A model generated the notes under the pieces. That model did no database searches. It saw only the letters and a list, made by a program, of their open reading frames with translations, and was not told the origin of the DNA. The position numbers and the translations under genes are program-made. A DNA stretch of 64,000 nt from Pseudomonas sp. Bc-h (GTDB lineage Bacteria; Pseudomonadota; Gammaproteobacteria; Pseudomonadales; Pseudomonadaceae), in the NCBI RefSeq assembly GCF_002080045.1, contig NZ_MUIN01000007.1, positions 338,421 through 402,420 on the forward strand. The letters are read 5' to 3'. Positions 55,467 to 63,797 of the stretch are shown one piece after another. Numbering within the stretch: position 1 is the stretch's first letter; every line of letters starts with the position of its first letter.

Positions 55467-56741
55467 TTATGTCGCCGACCGGTTTTCGCTGCCCGAGACG
55501 TGCTCATTAATTGCGTTTTTTATTCTGCGTTCGACACATACCCACCATAAGGTAATAACAGCGCATACCGCTAATAGTGGGAAAATAATATCATTCATAC
55601 CCTTCCAGCCAAGTGATTGCAATAAAGGGCCGGCGGCCAGAGTTGCAAATGCAGAGAACGTGTATCGAATAAACTCTGCCACTCCCTGCACCCTGGCCTT
55701 CTCGGAGGGATGATGCGAAGCAGTCAGTAAAACTGTGCCGCCCACAAACATAAAATTCCATCCTACGCCTAAAAAAAGAAGTGCAATATAGAATGCCGCC
55801 AAGCTGTCCGAACAATGTGCAATCAATCCGCAAGCTGCACTAAGTGCAATTCCCAAGAACAAGATCGAAGGCAATCCGAATCGGGAAATCAGGCGTCCAG
55901 CAAATAGCGACGGCGCGTACATACCGACCAAATGCCATTGAATAATGCTCGCGCCATCATTTATTGAGTGATTGCTGGCGACAGCCGCCAGCGGTGTGGC
56001 AGTCATGATGAACATCATCACCACGCCGCCTATGACGTTATTCGCAAGTGCCGCTAGGGAAACTGGCTGGCGAAATATTGTAAGTAACTTGCGTGGCGGC
56101 TGTTCGTCGCCATGCAACTTCAATGATTCCGGAAGTGCGTCTTCATAGACTAACCAAAGTAACGCTGCCGAGGCAACGCCGAGCAGGCATACCATCAAAT
56201 AAGAACCGGCGAATAGGGTCGCGAATAAATTGGTGCTCCAACTCGCTAATAAAGGCCCAAGAATAGCGGCAATCACTCCGCCCGCAAGCACCAACGAGAT
56301 TGCGCGTGCTTTGCGGTGGTCAGGTTCCGAATCCGTCGCCGCCAAACGATAATACTGGGCGAACGCTTGAAAGATACCGACGGCCGCTGTCCCGATGCAG
56401 AATAGCCAGAAAGAGTTCTGGAAAACAGCCCATACGGAAATCGATCCACCTAATGCGCAGGTGATGGCACCCAGCACGAATCCACGCCGTCTTCCGATCT
56501 TCTGCATCAGAGTAGAGGCGAAATATGTCGCAATGGCGCCTGCTACGGTGATCAGTGCAAAAGGCAGAGTCGCGAGCGATTTATCAGGGGCAAGCTGATA
56601 TCCCGTCAAACCGGTTAATGTGAGATCGATCGCGATGGCGGCCGTGAATAATCCTTGGGCTATGGCCAACACAGCCACATTCGAGCGGCTTGACGATTTT
56701 TCCGGCGCTGGAATGTCTTCCGACGACTTGGATGTACTCAT
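55467..56741 (-). CDS. MFS transporter (YfmO/QacA-like drug or metabolite efflux)
   Basis: The 424-aa protein has about twelve membrane helices. After a polar N-terminus it has VAVLAIAQGLFTAAIAIDLT, the motif A-like MQKIGRRRGF, and RKARAISLVLAGGVIAAILG, the motif C-like stretch. It is the first gene of a minus-strand series leading into the RND operon (155 bases to the adaptor) and diverges from a GlxA-type regulator. Pairing an MFS pump with an RND system is unusual and suggests both handle one class of compound. Confidence 0.88.
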   Translation of the reverse strand: MSTSKSSEDIPAPEKSSSRSNVAVLAIAQGLFTAAIAIDLTLTGLTGYQLAPDKSLATLPFALITVAGAIATYFASTLMQKIGRRRGFVLGAITCALGGSISVWAVFQNSFWLFCIGTAAVGIFQAFAQYYRLAATDSEPDHRKARAISLVLAGGVIAAILGPLLASWSTNLFATLFAGSYLMVCLLGVASAALLWLVYEDALPESLKLHGDEQPPRKLLTIFRQPVSLAALANNVIGGVVMMFIMTATPLAAVASNHSINDGASIIQWHLVGMYAPSLFAGRLISRFGLPSILFLGIALSAACGLIAHCSDSLAAFYIALLFLGVGWNFMFVGGTVLLTASHHPSEKARVQGVAEFIRYTFSAFATLAAGPLLQSLGWKGMNDIIFPLLAVCAVITLWWVCVERRIKNAINEHVSGSENRSAT

Positions 56742-57097
56742 TGCACCCGCCCCCTGTAAAGAAGATTTGAGGAGACTGCCCTAATAGTCATGGCGACTCT
56801 CCCGTTGAGAAACGGGAGCATTCTCTATGTCACTTATGTCTGGAGAAAGGACTTACTTCCCTCCTTTTTGGCCGTCGTGCTGCATTGACCAGCGGACGTC
56901 ACAGACTGGAACGCAAATAGCCATGCGGAACTACGAGGCAAAAAACTGAGAATGACGTTTTTCGAGGGTTTTTTGCTCTTTTCGCCATACGATTTTTAGA
57001 GGATCATCCGAGGCAAGCAGAATGAAATCGCCAACAGGAGGCTGGCAGGGAATCGCAATTGAGAACGGGATTAATAATTTTTGGAGAAGGTAATTTC
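56742..57097. promoter_or_regulatory. Divergent promoter region with variant cis-element, copy D
   Basis: The 356-base gap separates the MFS/RND operon from a GlxA-type regulator. At 56835-56870 it has TATGTCTGGAGAAAGG followed by CTTACTTCCCTCC, a shortened version of elements A-C that lacks the AACGACRTT core. The rest is unremarkable. It is the likely control point for the efflux operon. Confidence 0.45.
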
Positions 57098-58087
57098 ATG
57101 CGTGACATCGCTTTCCTGGTCTTTCCCGAGTTTCAGATTCTGGACCTTAGTGGTCCGCTAGCCGCCTTTGAAATCGCTAAAGAGATCGGGGTATCAGATC
57201 CCTACAGCTGTTCGGTAGTCTCGTTGTCGGGCGGTCCCGTTATGAGTTCGTCTGGTATGGAAGTAAGGAGTCAGAAGATCAGATCGAGCCCTTACGATAC
57301 GTTGGTAGTGGTCGGCGGTGAGGCGTTTTCCAAGCCCTATGACCTTCCTATGGTGTCAGATCACCTCACCCATGCAGCCGCAAAAGGCACCAGGCGCATT
57401 GCCAGTGTTTGCACCGGGGCCTTTCTATTGGCGTCGGCGGGCCTGTTAGACGGTCGCAGGGCTACGACACACTGGAGGCAGACCGCGCGTCTGCAACGCA
57501 ATTTTCCGAAGGTGCGGGTACAGCCCAATCATATATTCACGAAGGATGGTGGCATCTGGACGTCTGCTGGCATCTCTGCGGGAATCGATCTGGCGCTGGC
57601 CATGATTGAGGAGGATCTGGGAAATGCTGTTTCTCATGAGGTCGCCCGCGCCATGGTCGTGTACCACCGTCGGCCAGGAGGCCAGTCACAATTTTCGGCC
57701 ATGGCCGATATGGAGCCGACTACGGATCGCATGAGGGAGGTGCTCTCCTACATGCGGGAGCATCTAAACGAACAGCTATCAACAGAGCATTTGGCATCAA
57801 TTGCTTGCCTCAGCTTGCGTCAATTCGGCCGAGCCTTTCTGCTGGAAACGGGAGAAACACCCGCTAAAGCTGTGGAGCGTTTGCGTGTCGAGGCCGCGAG
57901 GCTGCGAGTCGAACGTGGTGCGGAAGCGATCGAACTGATAGCACACTCGGTCGGCTTCAAGGATCCGGAGCGGATGCGCAGAGCCTTTATCAGAGTTATC
58001 GGGCACCCTCCTCAAAGCATCAGACGGCTGGCCGCACATCAGGGTGTTAGCGCTTATGAAGTTAAGGTTGAGGCTGAAGTGTCTTAA
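57098..58087 (+). CDS. GlxA/FtrA-type AraC regulator (DJ-1/PfpI plus HTH)
   Basis: ATG 57098 follows GGAGAAGGTAATTTC and gives 329 aa; the longer frame from 57059 is not needed. The DJ-1 domain has IAFLVFPEFQILDLSGPLAA and the cysteine C105 in IASVCTGAFLL. The linker RRPGGQSQFSAM leads to an AraC double HTH with SLRQFGRAFLLETGETPAK and VGFKDPERMRRAFIR. It closely resembles the regulator at 61681, suggesting duplication. It diverges from the MFS/RND efflux operon and precedes an SDR. Confidence 0.92.
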   Translation: MRDIAFLVFPEFQILDLSGPLAAFEIAKEIGVSDPYSCSVVSLSGGPVMSSSGMEVRSQKIRSSPYDTLVVVGGEAFSKPYDLPMVSDHLTHAAAKGTRRIASVCTGAFLLASAGLLDGRRATTHWRQTARLQRNFPKVRVQPNHIFTKDGGIWTSAGISAGIDLALAMIEEDLGNAVSHEVARAMVVYHRRPGGQSQFSAMADMEPTTDRMREVLSYMREHLNEQLSTEHLASIACLSLRQFGRAFLLETGETPAKAVERLRVEAARLRVERGAEAIELIAHSVGFKDPERMRRAFIRVIGHPPQSIRRLAAHQGVSAYEVKVEAEVS

Positions 58088-58350
58088 CTGCCCCTTCAGG
58101 GTTCATTGCGGTCGGCGCAATCCTGTTGCTTGGCACATTTCAGCGCTGTACCGAAAGTCCATTCCTCTTCAAGGCGCCTCATCAGCAGATTCTAATTTCG
58201 GAAGGGGAAACAGGTTCGACTAACCCGTATGGCGTAAATCGAGGGGACTAAGTCGTGTTGCAAAGCGCTAGTGACGCTTAAGCTGCAGCTTCTGGGTTTC
58301 AGTGATCCCGAATGGTCGCGGTAAACCTCTAATCTACTAATGGGACAGTC

Positions 58351-59091
58351 ATGAAAGAACTTTCAGGCAAACGTGCATTCATCACTGGCGCTGCACGTGG
58401 TATTGGCGCTGCTATCGCTATCGAGTTGGCAGAAAAAGGAGCTGATATTGCTTTCAGCTATGTTCGCTCTGGGGATGCGGCGGCGGAACTGGCCAGAAAA
58501 ATTGAGGGATTAGGTGTTAAAGCCTTTCCTATCCAGGCCGATAGTGCGGATCCCCAAGTAGCTACGCGCTCTGTACATGAGGCAGCTAGCCTTTTAGGCG
58601 GGTTGGATATATTAGTGAACAATGCGGGTGTCGCTTTTATCTGCCCGCTTGAAACAATGCCTCTGGATCAGATAGACCAGATCATCGCCGTAAATATCAG
58701 GGCAGTTATCTTGGCGTCTCAAGCGGCCATTACCTATCTTGGAGAAGGCGGAAGGATCATCAACATCGGTTCCTGTCTGGCGGAGCGGGTGGCCTTCGAG
58801 TCGGTCACTGTCTACTCCATGTCCAAGTCCTCCCTACTATCCTTCACAAGGGGACTGGCTCGTGAGCTTGGACCACGGGGTATCACGGTTAATACCGTGC
58901 ATCCTGGACCTACGGATACGGATATGAACCCGGCCGATGGTGATGGAGCTGATGCCATGAGGGCTCATGCAGCATTAGGCCGATACGGTACCGGGAAGGA
59001 TGTCGCAGCAGCGGTCGCGTTCATCGCAAGCCCAAGCGCCAGACATATCACCGGCACCGGATTGAGCGTGGATGGTGGCGTGAACGCCTAG
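58351..59091 (+). CDS. Short-chain dehydrogenase/reductase (FabG-like)
   Basis: The 246-aa SDR has the cofactor loop TGAARGIGAAIAIEL, LVNNAGVAFI, the catalytic YSMSKSS and the ending TGTGLSVDGGVNA. It lies 263 bases downstream of the GlxA-type regulator on the same strand, probably with its own promoter. It may be part of the same response as the efflux operon, as reductases commonly accompany such regulators in this window. The substrate is unknown. Confidence 0.88.
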   Translation: MKELSGKRAFITGAARGIGAAIAIELAEKGADIAFSYVRSGDAAAELARKIEGLGVKAFPIQADSADPQVATRSVHEAASLLGGLDILVNNAGVAFICPLETMPLDQIDQIIAVNIRAVILASQAAITYLGEGGRIINIGSCLAERVAFESVTVYSMSKSSLLSFTRGLARELGPRGITVNTVHPGPTDTDMNPADGDGADAMRAHAALGRYGTGKDVAAAVAFIASPSARHITGTGLSVDGGVNA

Positions 59092-59450
59092 TCCCGCTGT
59101 AAATATCTACACTTTCTCTTCGAGTTACCCAAGCACCTCGACAGTAAGACTCAACGTGTTCACTAGCTAAAAAAACTTGCTGGTTCAAGCTGAACCTCCG
59201 CAATGTTTCAGATTAAGCAATTGAGAACTCACAGAATCTTTCCACGAATTCGTAGCTAGGCGCTCATTTTACCGCTATCGAGGTGCCGGTAATGACACTA
59301 GAGAAGCATTACTAAGCCAATGGACTCATGATCACATCTGCCTGGAAAGATGCATCTATCTGTCTGCGAGCATAGGGTGAGCGTACGAAGTAATCCCTTA
59401 AAATATGCGCTAAGCCAACTGATGGTTTTTGTATAAAGAGGCTTCAATTA
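59092..59450. other. Gene-free gap
   Basis: These 359 bases between the SDR and the SCO1-like gene contain no protein-like frame. I see no strong hairpin or recognised operator. Confidence 0.45.
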
Positions 59451-60056
59451 ATGAGCGTTTTGGTGACTCGCCGCAAGGTGATTTCAGGTATTGGACTTTT
59501 AGGTATTGGCATGCTGGCCGGCTGCGACAACCGCGGTGAGCTATCTTACAAATACGGCAAAGACCTCAGCAATAAAATTCTTGGGCGCACATTCAGACTA
59601 AAAGACACCGACGGCGATGTTAAAACGCTGTCAAGCTATCGAGGTGTGATGCCCATGATTTTCTTCGGGTTCACTCAGTGCCCGGCAGTCTGCCCCACCG
59701 CCTTGGCTCGTGCAGTCAAAATCAAAAAGATAATGGATAAGGGTGGCTACCTCCTTCAGGTAATTTTTATTACACTTGATCCCGAACGGGACACGCCAGC
59801 AGTTCTCGACGCCTATGTAAAAACCTTTGATCCGTCATTTATCGCGCTTTACGGAACGCAGGAAGAAACGGCGGCTACAGCCAAGGAGTTCGGCGTGTTC
59901 TACGAGAAAGTGCCGATCGGGTCGACATATACACTTACTCATTCATCGACGAGTTATGTATATGACTACCAAGGAACGTTACGCCTTGGATTTTCTCAAG
60001 CACTTTCGGCGGAACAGTGTGCAGAAGATCTCACTACCCTCATGGAGATTTGCTGA
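59451..60056 (+). CDS. SCO1/SenC copper chaperone lipoprotein
   Basis: The 201-aa protein has a lipobox LAGC (C25), so it is anchored in the membrane facing the periplasm. The thioredoxin-like core carries the copper ligands C77 and C81 in CPAVCP and H164 in TLTHSSTSY. DPERDTP follows the usual pattern. It helps load copper into cytochrome oxidase. The stop overlaps the next start by one base, coupling it to the PCu(A)C chaperone. Confidence 0.92.
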   Translation: MSVLVTRRKVISGIGLLGIGMLAGCDNRGELSYKYGKDLSNKILGRTFRLKDTDGDVKTLSSYRGVMPMIFFGFTQCPAVCPTALARAVKIKKIMDKGGYLLQVIFITLDPERDTPAVLDAYVKTFDPSFIALYGTQEETAATAKEFGVFYEKVPIGSTYTLTHSSTSYVYDYQGTLRLGFSQALSAEQCAEDLTTLMEIC

Positions 60057-60538
60057 TGTATTCAGATATCAATTGGACCCAGGTAAAAAAGCACATGAAA
60101 AAGATCGTACTTGCGTTTTCTTTACTGGGGCTAACCTTCCAGGTTTCGGCCCAAACGCAGATAGAGGGCGCATGGGTTCGCGCGACGGTGCCCGGCCAAC
60201 AAGCGACTGGTGCATTCATGACGATAACTGCAAGCAGCGACGGCAAGCTGCTCAGTGCCCAGTCGCCGGTGGCGAAAATCGTGCAAGTTCATCAGTCGAC
60301 AATCAAGAACGACGTAATGCGCATGCAGCCTGTAGATTTCGTCGCTTTACCTGCTGGCAAAGCAGTTATCCTGGATCCCAACAGTTATCACATCATGCTT
60401 ATAGACCTGATTAAACAGGTAAAAGAAGGCGATCAGGTGCTTCTCAATCTTACGGTAGAGAACGCCCAGGGCGAGAAAGAATTGATCAAGGTTGAGGCTA
60501 CCGCGCGAGCTTTGAATACAGCTGATGACGCAAAATGA
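60056..60538 (+). CDS. PCu(A)C periplasmic copper chaperone
   Basis: The ATG at 60056 overlaps the SCO1 stop, with GGAG nine bases upstream; an internal ATG at 60095 (MKKIVLAF) would start exactly at the signal peptide and is equally possible. The 147-160 aa product ends its signal at QVSA. The copper site follows the H-M-x-M family layout: VHQS, NDVMRM and SYHIMLIDL. It delivers Cu(I) to oxidase or to SCO1. The pair forms a small copper operon. Confidence 0.9.
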   Translation: MYSDINWTQVKKHMKKIVLAFSLLGLTFQVSAQTQIEGAWVRATVPGQQATGAFMTITASSDGKLLSAQSPVAKIVQVHQSTIKNDVMRMQPVDFVALPAGKAVILDPNSYHIMLIDLIKQVKEGDQVLLNLTVENAQGEKELIKVEATARALNTADDAK

Positions 60539-60608
60539 ATGGGTAGTTTTAGCGACGAGGGCGCGCTAGAGGTCAGTGCTGGGCGTGACGTGCTTTTAGA
60601 CCAGGTGA

Positions 60609-60643
60609 CGCGGCCAGCCACGTTTTTGGATTCGCTGGCCGCG
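60609..60643 (+). terminator. Hairpin after the copper chaperone operon
   Basis: CGCGGCCAGC (60609-60618) pairs perfectly with GCTGGCCGCG (60634-60643) around a 15-base loop that contains a short T run. It follows the last gene by about 70 bases. The rest of 60539-60858 shows no gene. Confidence 0.5.
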
Positions 60644-60858
60644 CTTACCGAATAGGTTCGACATAAGCTTAGGCAAAGAATTCTTTCGCCTTAGCCACCT
60701 TTTGCGTGTAACACAAAATTTCCGGCTTATCTCAGGTGATCTCTCGCCGCCTGTGTCTGTTTGCGATGACCTCAGGTAGGCGCGTTAGGGCCTTTTACAT
60801 CAGTTTAAAAAAGAGGTACTGACGACCTGAGGCTATCCAATGCGGCTCACTCGCTTAA

Positions 60859-61245
60859 TTAGGCGTAACGTTGAAATATCTTCGAGATGATTTTCCATTG
60901 ACCCTCGATCTTTAGGAGTGAAAGAAAGTCGTGGTAGCTCGCTCCCACAACATCATTCTCCATGTCCACTCGGACAACTGCAGCAGTGGGTGCAATAGCC
61001 AAGATATCCAGGCGACTGCGGGTGTTCGGAGAGGCGCCCATTGTTTTGAAGAAGCTCGCGAAGACCGGAATAGCTGGACCCTGGAGCAGCTCATCACCGG
61101 CGTGCCCCCACATTATCGCGTCTTCATGGAAGGCTTTTTCAATTCCAGCAATATCTCCCGAACGATATCCATCAATGTAAGCTTGTGCTGCTTGAATCAC
61201 GTCGTCGTATTCAGTGGTGGCGACAGGTTTTGTATGCGAAGTCAT
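60859..61245 (-). CDS. SnoaL-like / lumazine-binding-type NTF2 family protein
   Basis: The 128-aa protein fits the NTF2-like fold: AAQAYIDGYRSGDIAGIEKA then FHEDAIMWGHAGDELLQG and a C-terminal DFLSLLKIEGQWKIISKIFQ. These resemble the Lumazine_bd_2 group, whose members seldom bind lumazine. It diverges from the GlxA-type regulator at 61681 across a gap holding copy C of the cis-element, making it a likely target. Its reaction is unknown. Confidence 0.82.
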   Translation of the reverse strand: MTSHTKPVATTEYDDVIQAAQAYIDGYRSGDIAGIEKAFHEDAIMWGHAGDELLQGPAIPVFASFFKTMGASPNTRSRLDILAIAPTAAVVRVDMENDVVGASYHDFLSLLKIEGQWKIISKIFQRYA

Positions 61246-61528
61246 GTTGAACCCTCAGTAGCTGACTATCTAGATTTTAGTGTTGATGGGGCTCGTAAAG
61301 TCACGTACCGCAATCACCAAATGGTCGCTACACCGAGCGCTCATCCCAAGGCACACCGGCGATGTAGTCTCAGCTAGCGAGGCCACTTCCGAGTTAGTTG
61401 ACCCAAGCCCGTGCCGTTGGGGGGGTTAGACTGAAATATTGGTGATTCGTGGTACTTCACTAGCCCGCCCGCGAACCGGTCAAAGTGACCGTTACATCCG
61501 TCGCTCATGCTGTTCGCGCCACCAACTT

Positions 61529-61575
61529 TACGTCTGAGGCCGGGAAACAAAAACGACGTTTATCCCTCACTTTAA
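61529..61575. promoter_or_regulatory. Repeated 45-bp cis-element, copy C
   Basis: TACGT at 61529-61533, 18 bases, AACGACGTT at 61552-61560, then TATCCCTCACTTTAAGCC. The spacing equals copies A and B. AAGCCA follows the core in both A and C. It lies about 110 bases before the GlxA-type start at 61681 and about 280 bases upstream of the divergent SnoaL-like gene. Confidence 0.7.
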
Positions 61576-61680
61576 GCCAAAAAATGCTCGCTATTGAAAG
61601 CCATGAAGATTGCGAGGCTCCGTGGTATTACACTTGGGTTTCCGTTAAGTCCGATACTTAAATGCTGGAGTTGAGCTGCG

Positions 61681-62649
61681 ATGTACCGAATTGGATTTTT
61701 CGTCTGCCCTGGCCACGATGCTCTCGATCTCGCTGGCCCACTATCTGCATTCAATCAGGTAACGACAGCTGTTGGTTATCAGCCCTATGAGCTTCGCGTC
61801 GTATCGCGCTCCGGAGGATTGGTAGTGGGTAATTCAGGCCTTCCGATTGAAACGGCTCCAGTTGGCCAGCACACTTTTGACACCGTAATTTTTGTGGGCG
61901 GCGAAGTCGAGCCAATGCTTGTAGCAGAGAATCTCGCCGCTGCAAGGCAATTGGTCGTCAACGCTTCGCGAGTCGCAAGCGTGTGCACCGGGGCTTTCTT
62001 GCTTGCGGAAATCGGGCTGTTGAACGATCGGCGGGCCACGACGCACTGGAAATACACAGCATCGCTGCAATCGCGTTTCCCTCGCATCAAGGTTGCGGGA
62101 GACAATATTTTCATTGAAGACGGACACATCTGGACGTCGGCCGGCATTGCCTCCGGTATTGATCTGGCACTCGCCCTGATCGAGAAAGACATGGGCGTGA
62201 AAATAGCTCGCGATGTCTCCAGATTACTGGTGGTGCCATACCGACGGCCTGGCGGCCAGTCACAGTTTTCCGCGATGTCACAAATGGAGCCAGAGTCAGA
62301 TCGCATCCGTATTGCGCTGAAATTTGCAAGAGAGCATCTGGCCGAAGAGTTACCCATTGAGAGGCTAGCCGATGCAGCGAGACTGAGCCTGCGACAATTC
62401 GGACGAGCATTCCGCCGAGAGACCGGTGAAACCCCAGCTAGAGCAGTGGAACGCTTGCGCGTCGAAACGGCATGTCTACGGCTGCAAGAAGGCAGCGAGC
62501 CGATCGAGCAGATTGCTCAGGCGGTCGGCTTTATTAACCCAGAACGGATGCGCCGGGCGTTCGTCCGATTGCACGGCTATTCACCGCAGTATGTACGCCG
62601 CGAGAATCGGTTAAGCGGTGAATGCTTGGTAGCTAGCAAAGACACATAG
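61681..62649 (+). CDS. GlxA/FtrA-type AraC regulator (DJ-1/PfpI plus HTH)
   Basis: This 322-aa regulator has a DJ-1 domain with MYRIGFFVCPGHDALDLAGP and the cysteine C102 in ASVCTGAFLLA. After RRPGGQSQFSAMSQME comes an AraC double HTH with SLRQFGRAFRRETGETPAR and VGFINPERMRRAFVR. It is close to the regulator at 57098 over most of its length. It diverges from the SnoaL-like gene and is followed by a PfpI gene on the other strand. The truncated copy at 42449 is a third relative sharing the same upstream element. Confidence 0.92.
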   Translation: MYRIGFFVCPGHDALDLAGPLSAFNQVTTAVGYQPYELRVVSRSGGLVVGNSGLPIETAPVGQHTFDTVIFVGGEVEPMLVAENLAAARQLVVNASRVASVCTGAFLLAEIGLLNDRRATTHWKYTASLQSRFPRIKVAGDNIFIEDGHIWTSAGIASGIDLALALIEKDMGVKIARDVSRLLVVPYRRPGGQSQFSAMSQMEPESDRIRIALKFAREHLAEELPIERLADAARLSLRQFGRAFRRETGETPARAVERLRVETACLRLQEGSEPIEQIAQAVGFINPERMRRAFVRLHGYSPQYVRRENRLSGECLVASKDT

Positions 62650-62813
62650 CAATGCCGTACTCCTCCTGGATGCATCCGACACTTTCTGGCTCTCGAGAGT
62701 GCTGAAGCCATTCAGTTGCTCCCACGAGGACCTTGGCGTTCGGAGGGTTGTTAGGACGATATTTGCGCAGGCGTTACAAGTGGGCCACTGATGAGCCAAT
62801 TCTGAAGGTAAAG

Positions 62814-62839
62814 CCCCCGCATTTGGTTATACGCGGGGG
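62814..62839. terminator. GC-rich hairpin between GlxA-type and PfpI genes
   Basis: CCCCCGC (62814-62820) pairs with GCGGGGG (62833-62839) around a 12-base loop. It lies between convergent genes and may end both transcripts. There is no clear T run. Confidence 0.45.
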
Positions 62840-62939
62840 GATATTGAATAGGATATTGGCTGAGGGTTTCACCGCAGAATGGCCCTCGGAATCACACAAG
62901 AGTCACTGGCTGAAGTCTGTAAATGTTACGGAGCTACGA

Positions 62940-63671
62940 TCAGGCTGGAGTCAGTTTTGATGACTGCGCTCGATGCTCCATATGCTCATTCGCGACTCTC
63001 ACCGCTTCGTCAGTCCGACCCCATAGCCCCTTTATCTGCGCGACGATTTCCGGTCGCGCAGTTCGTGGATTCCCCGAAGCCATTGTCGGCTGCGGGTCGT
63101 ACTCGAGCACGAGTTGTGTAAACTCTGCCGCATCCTGACCTTTAAGCTCGGCGATGACCTGTAGCGCAAAGTCGATACCTGCCGTTACACCGCCGCCTGT
63201 GATTCGGTTCCTGTCGACGCATACCCGTTCGTAGCTCGGTTCGATACCCAGTGCTATAAGGGGTTCGTAGAAAGGCCAGTAGGTTGCTGCACGGTAGCCC
63301 TCCAATAGTCCTGCCATAGCAAGAAGTACGGAGCCTGTGCATACGGCGGTTACATAAGTGGCAGTCTGTCCTGCGCGAGCAATAAAATCGAGCAACTCCC
63401 GGTCCTTCATGATTTCAGGGGTTCCACCGCCACCTGCGACAAACAGCACGTCAAGGTTATCCGGAACGTCATCAATCGTGATCGTGGGGTTCATGGTGAC
63501 GCCCATATCCGTGGGAACGGGCTCCATGGTCTTCCAGATTATGTGGGTTTTGGCATGGAGGCCGAACGCCGTCTGTGGGCCAGCCAAGTCCTGCAAAGTG
63601 AAACCAGGAAAAATTACCATGCCAATCTGCAGTTGTCGGTCTTGAATCTTATCGCTCAGCTCATCAGACAT
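62940..63671 (-). CDS. DJ-1/PfpI family protein, isonitrile hydratase-like
   Basis: The 243-aa protein has QIGMVIFPGFTLQDLAGPQT near the N-terminus, VLFVAGGGGTPEIM and the cysteine C111 in TAVCTGSVLLA. No HTH follows. This is the second single-domain PfpI protein in the window and differs clearly from the one at 40413. It diverges from a further GlxA-type gene at 63798, with an inverted repeat in the gap. It may be an isocyanide hydratase or a glyoxalase-like enzyme; the catalytic role is unproven. Confidence 0.85.
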   Translation of the reverse strand: MSDELSDKIQDRQLQIGMVIFPGFTLQDLAGPQTAFGLHAKTHIIWKTMEPVPTDMGVTMNPTITIDDVPDNLDVLFVAGGGGTPEIMKDRELLDFIARAGQTATYVTAVCTGSVLLAMAGLLEGYRAATYWPFYEPLIALGIEPSYERVCVDRNRITGGGVTAGIDFALQVIAELKGQDAAEFTQLVLEYDPQPTMASGNPRTARPEIVAQIKGLWGRTDEAVRVANEHMEHRAQSSKLTPA

Positions 63672-63735
63672 TACCGTCTCCTCTCGTCGTAGTTGACTAA
63701 AGAGTATTCCTGCTAGACGCTACACGTGAGTGGCT

Positions 63736-63759
63736 AAAATGACATCAAGCGATCATTTT
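63736..63759. promoter_or_regulatory. Inverted repeat in divergent promoter gap
   Basis: AAAATGA (63736-63742) and TCATTTT (63753-63759) are perfect arms around ten bases. The site lies midway between the PfpI gene and the partial GlxA-type gene, suggesting an operator for the latter. It bears no similarity to elements A-C. Confidence 0.45.
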
Positions 63760-63797
63760 CTGCCAGTTATTTGATTTTGAAAGCGGGGGGCAACGCC

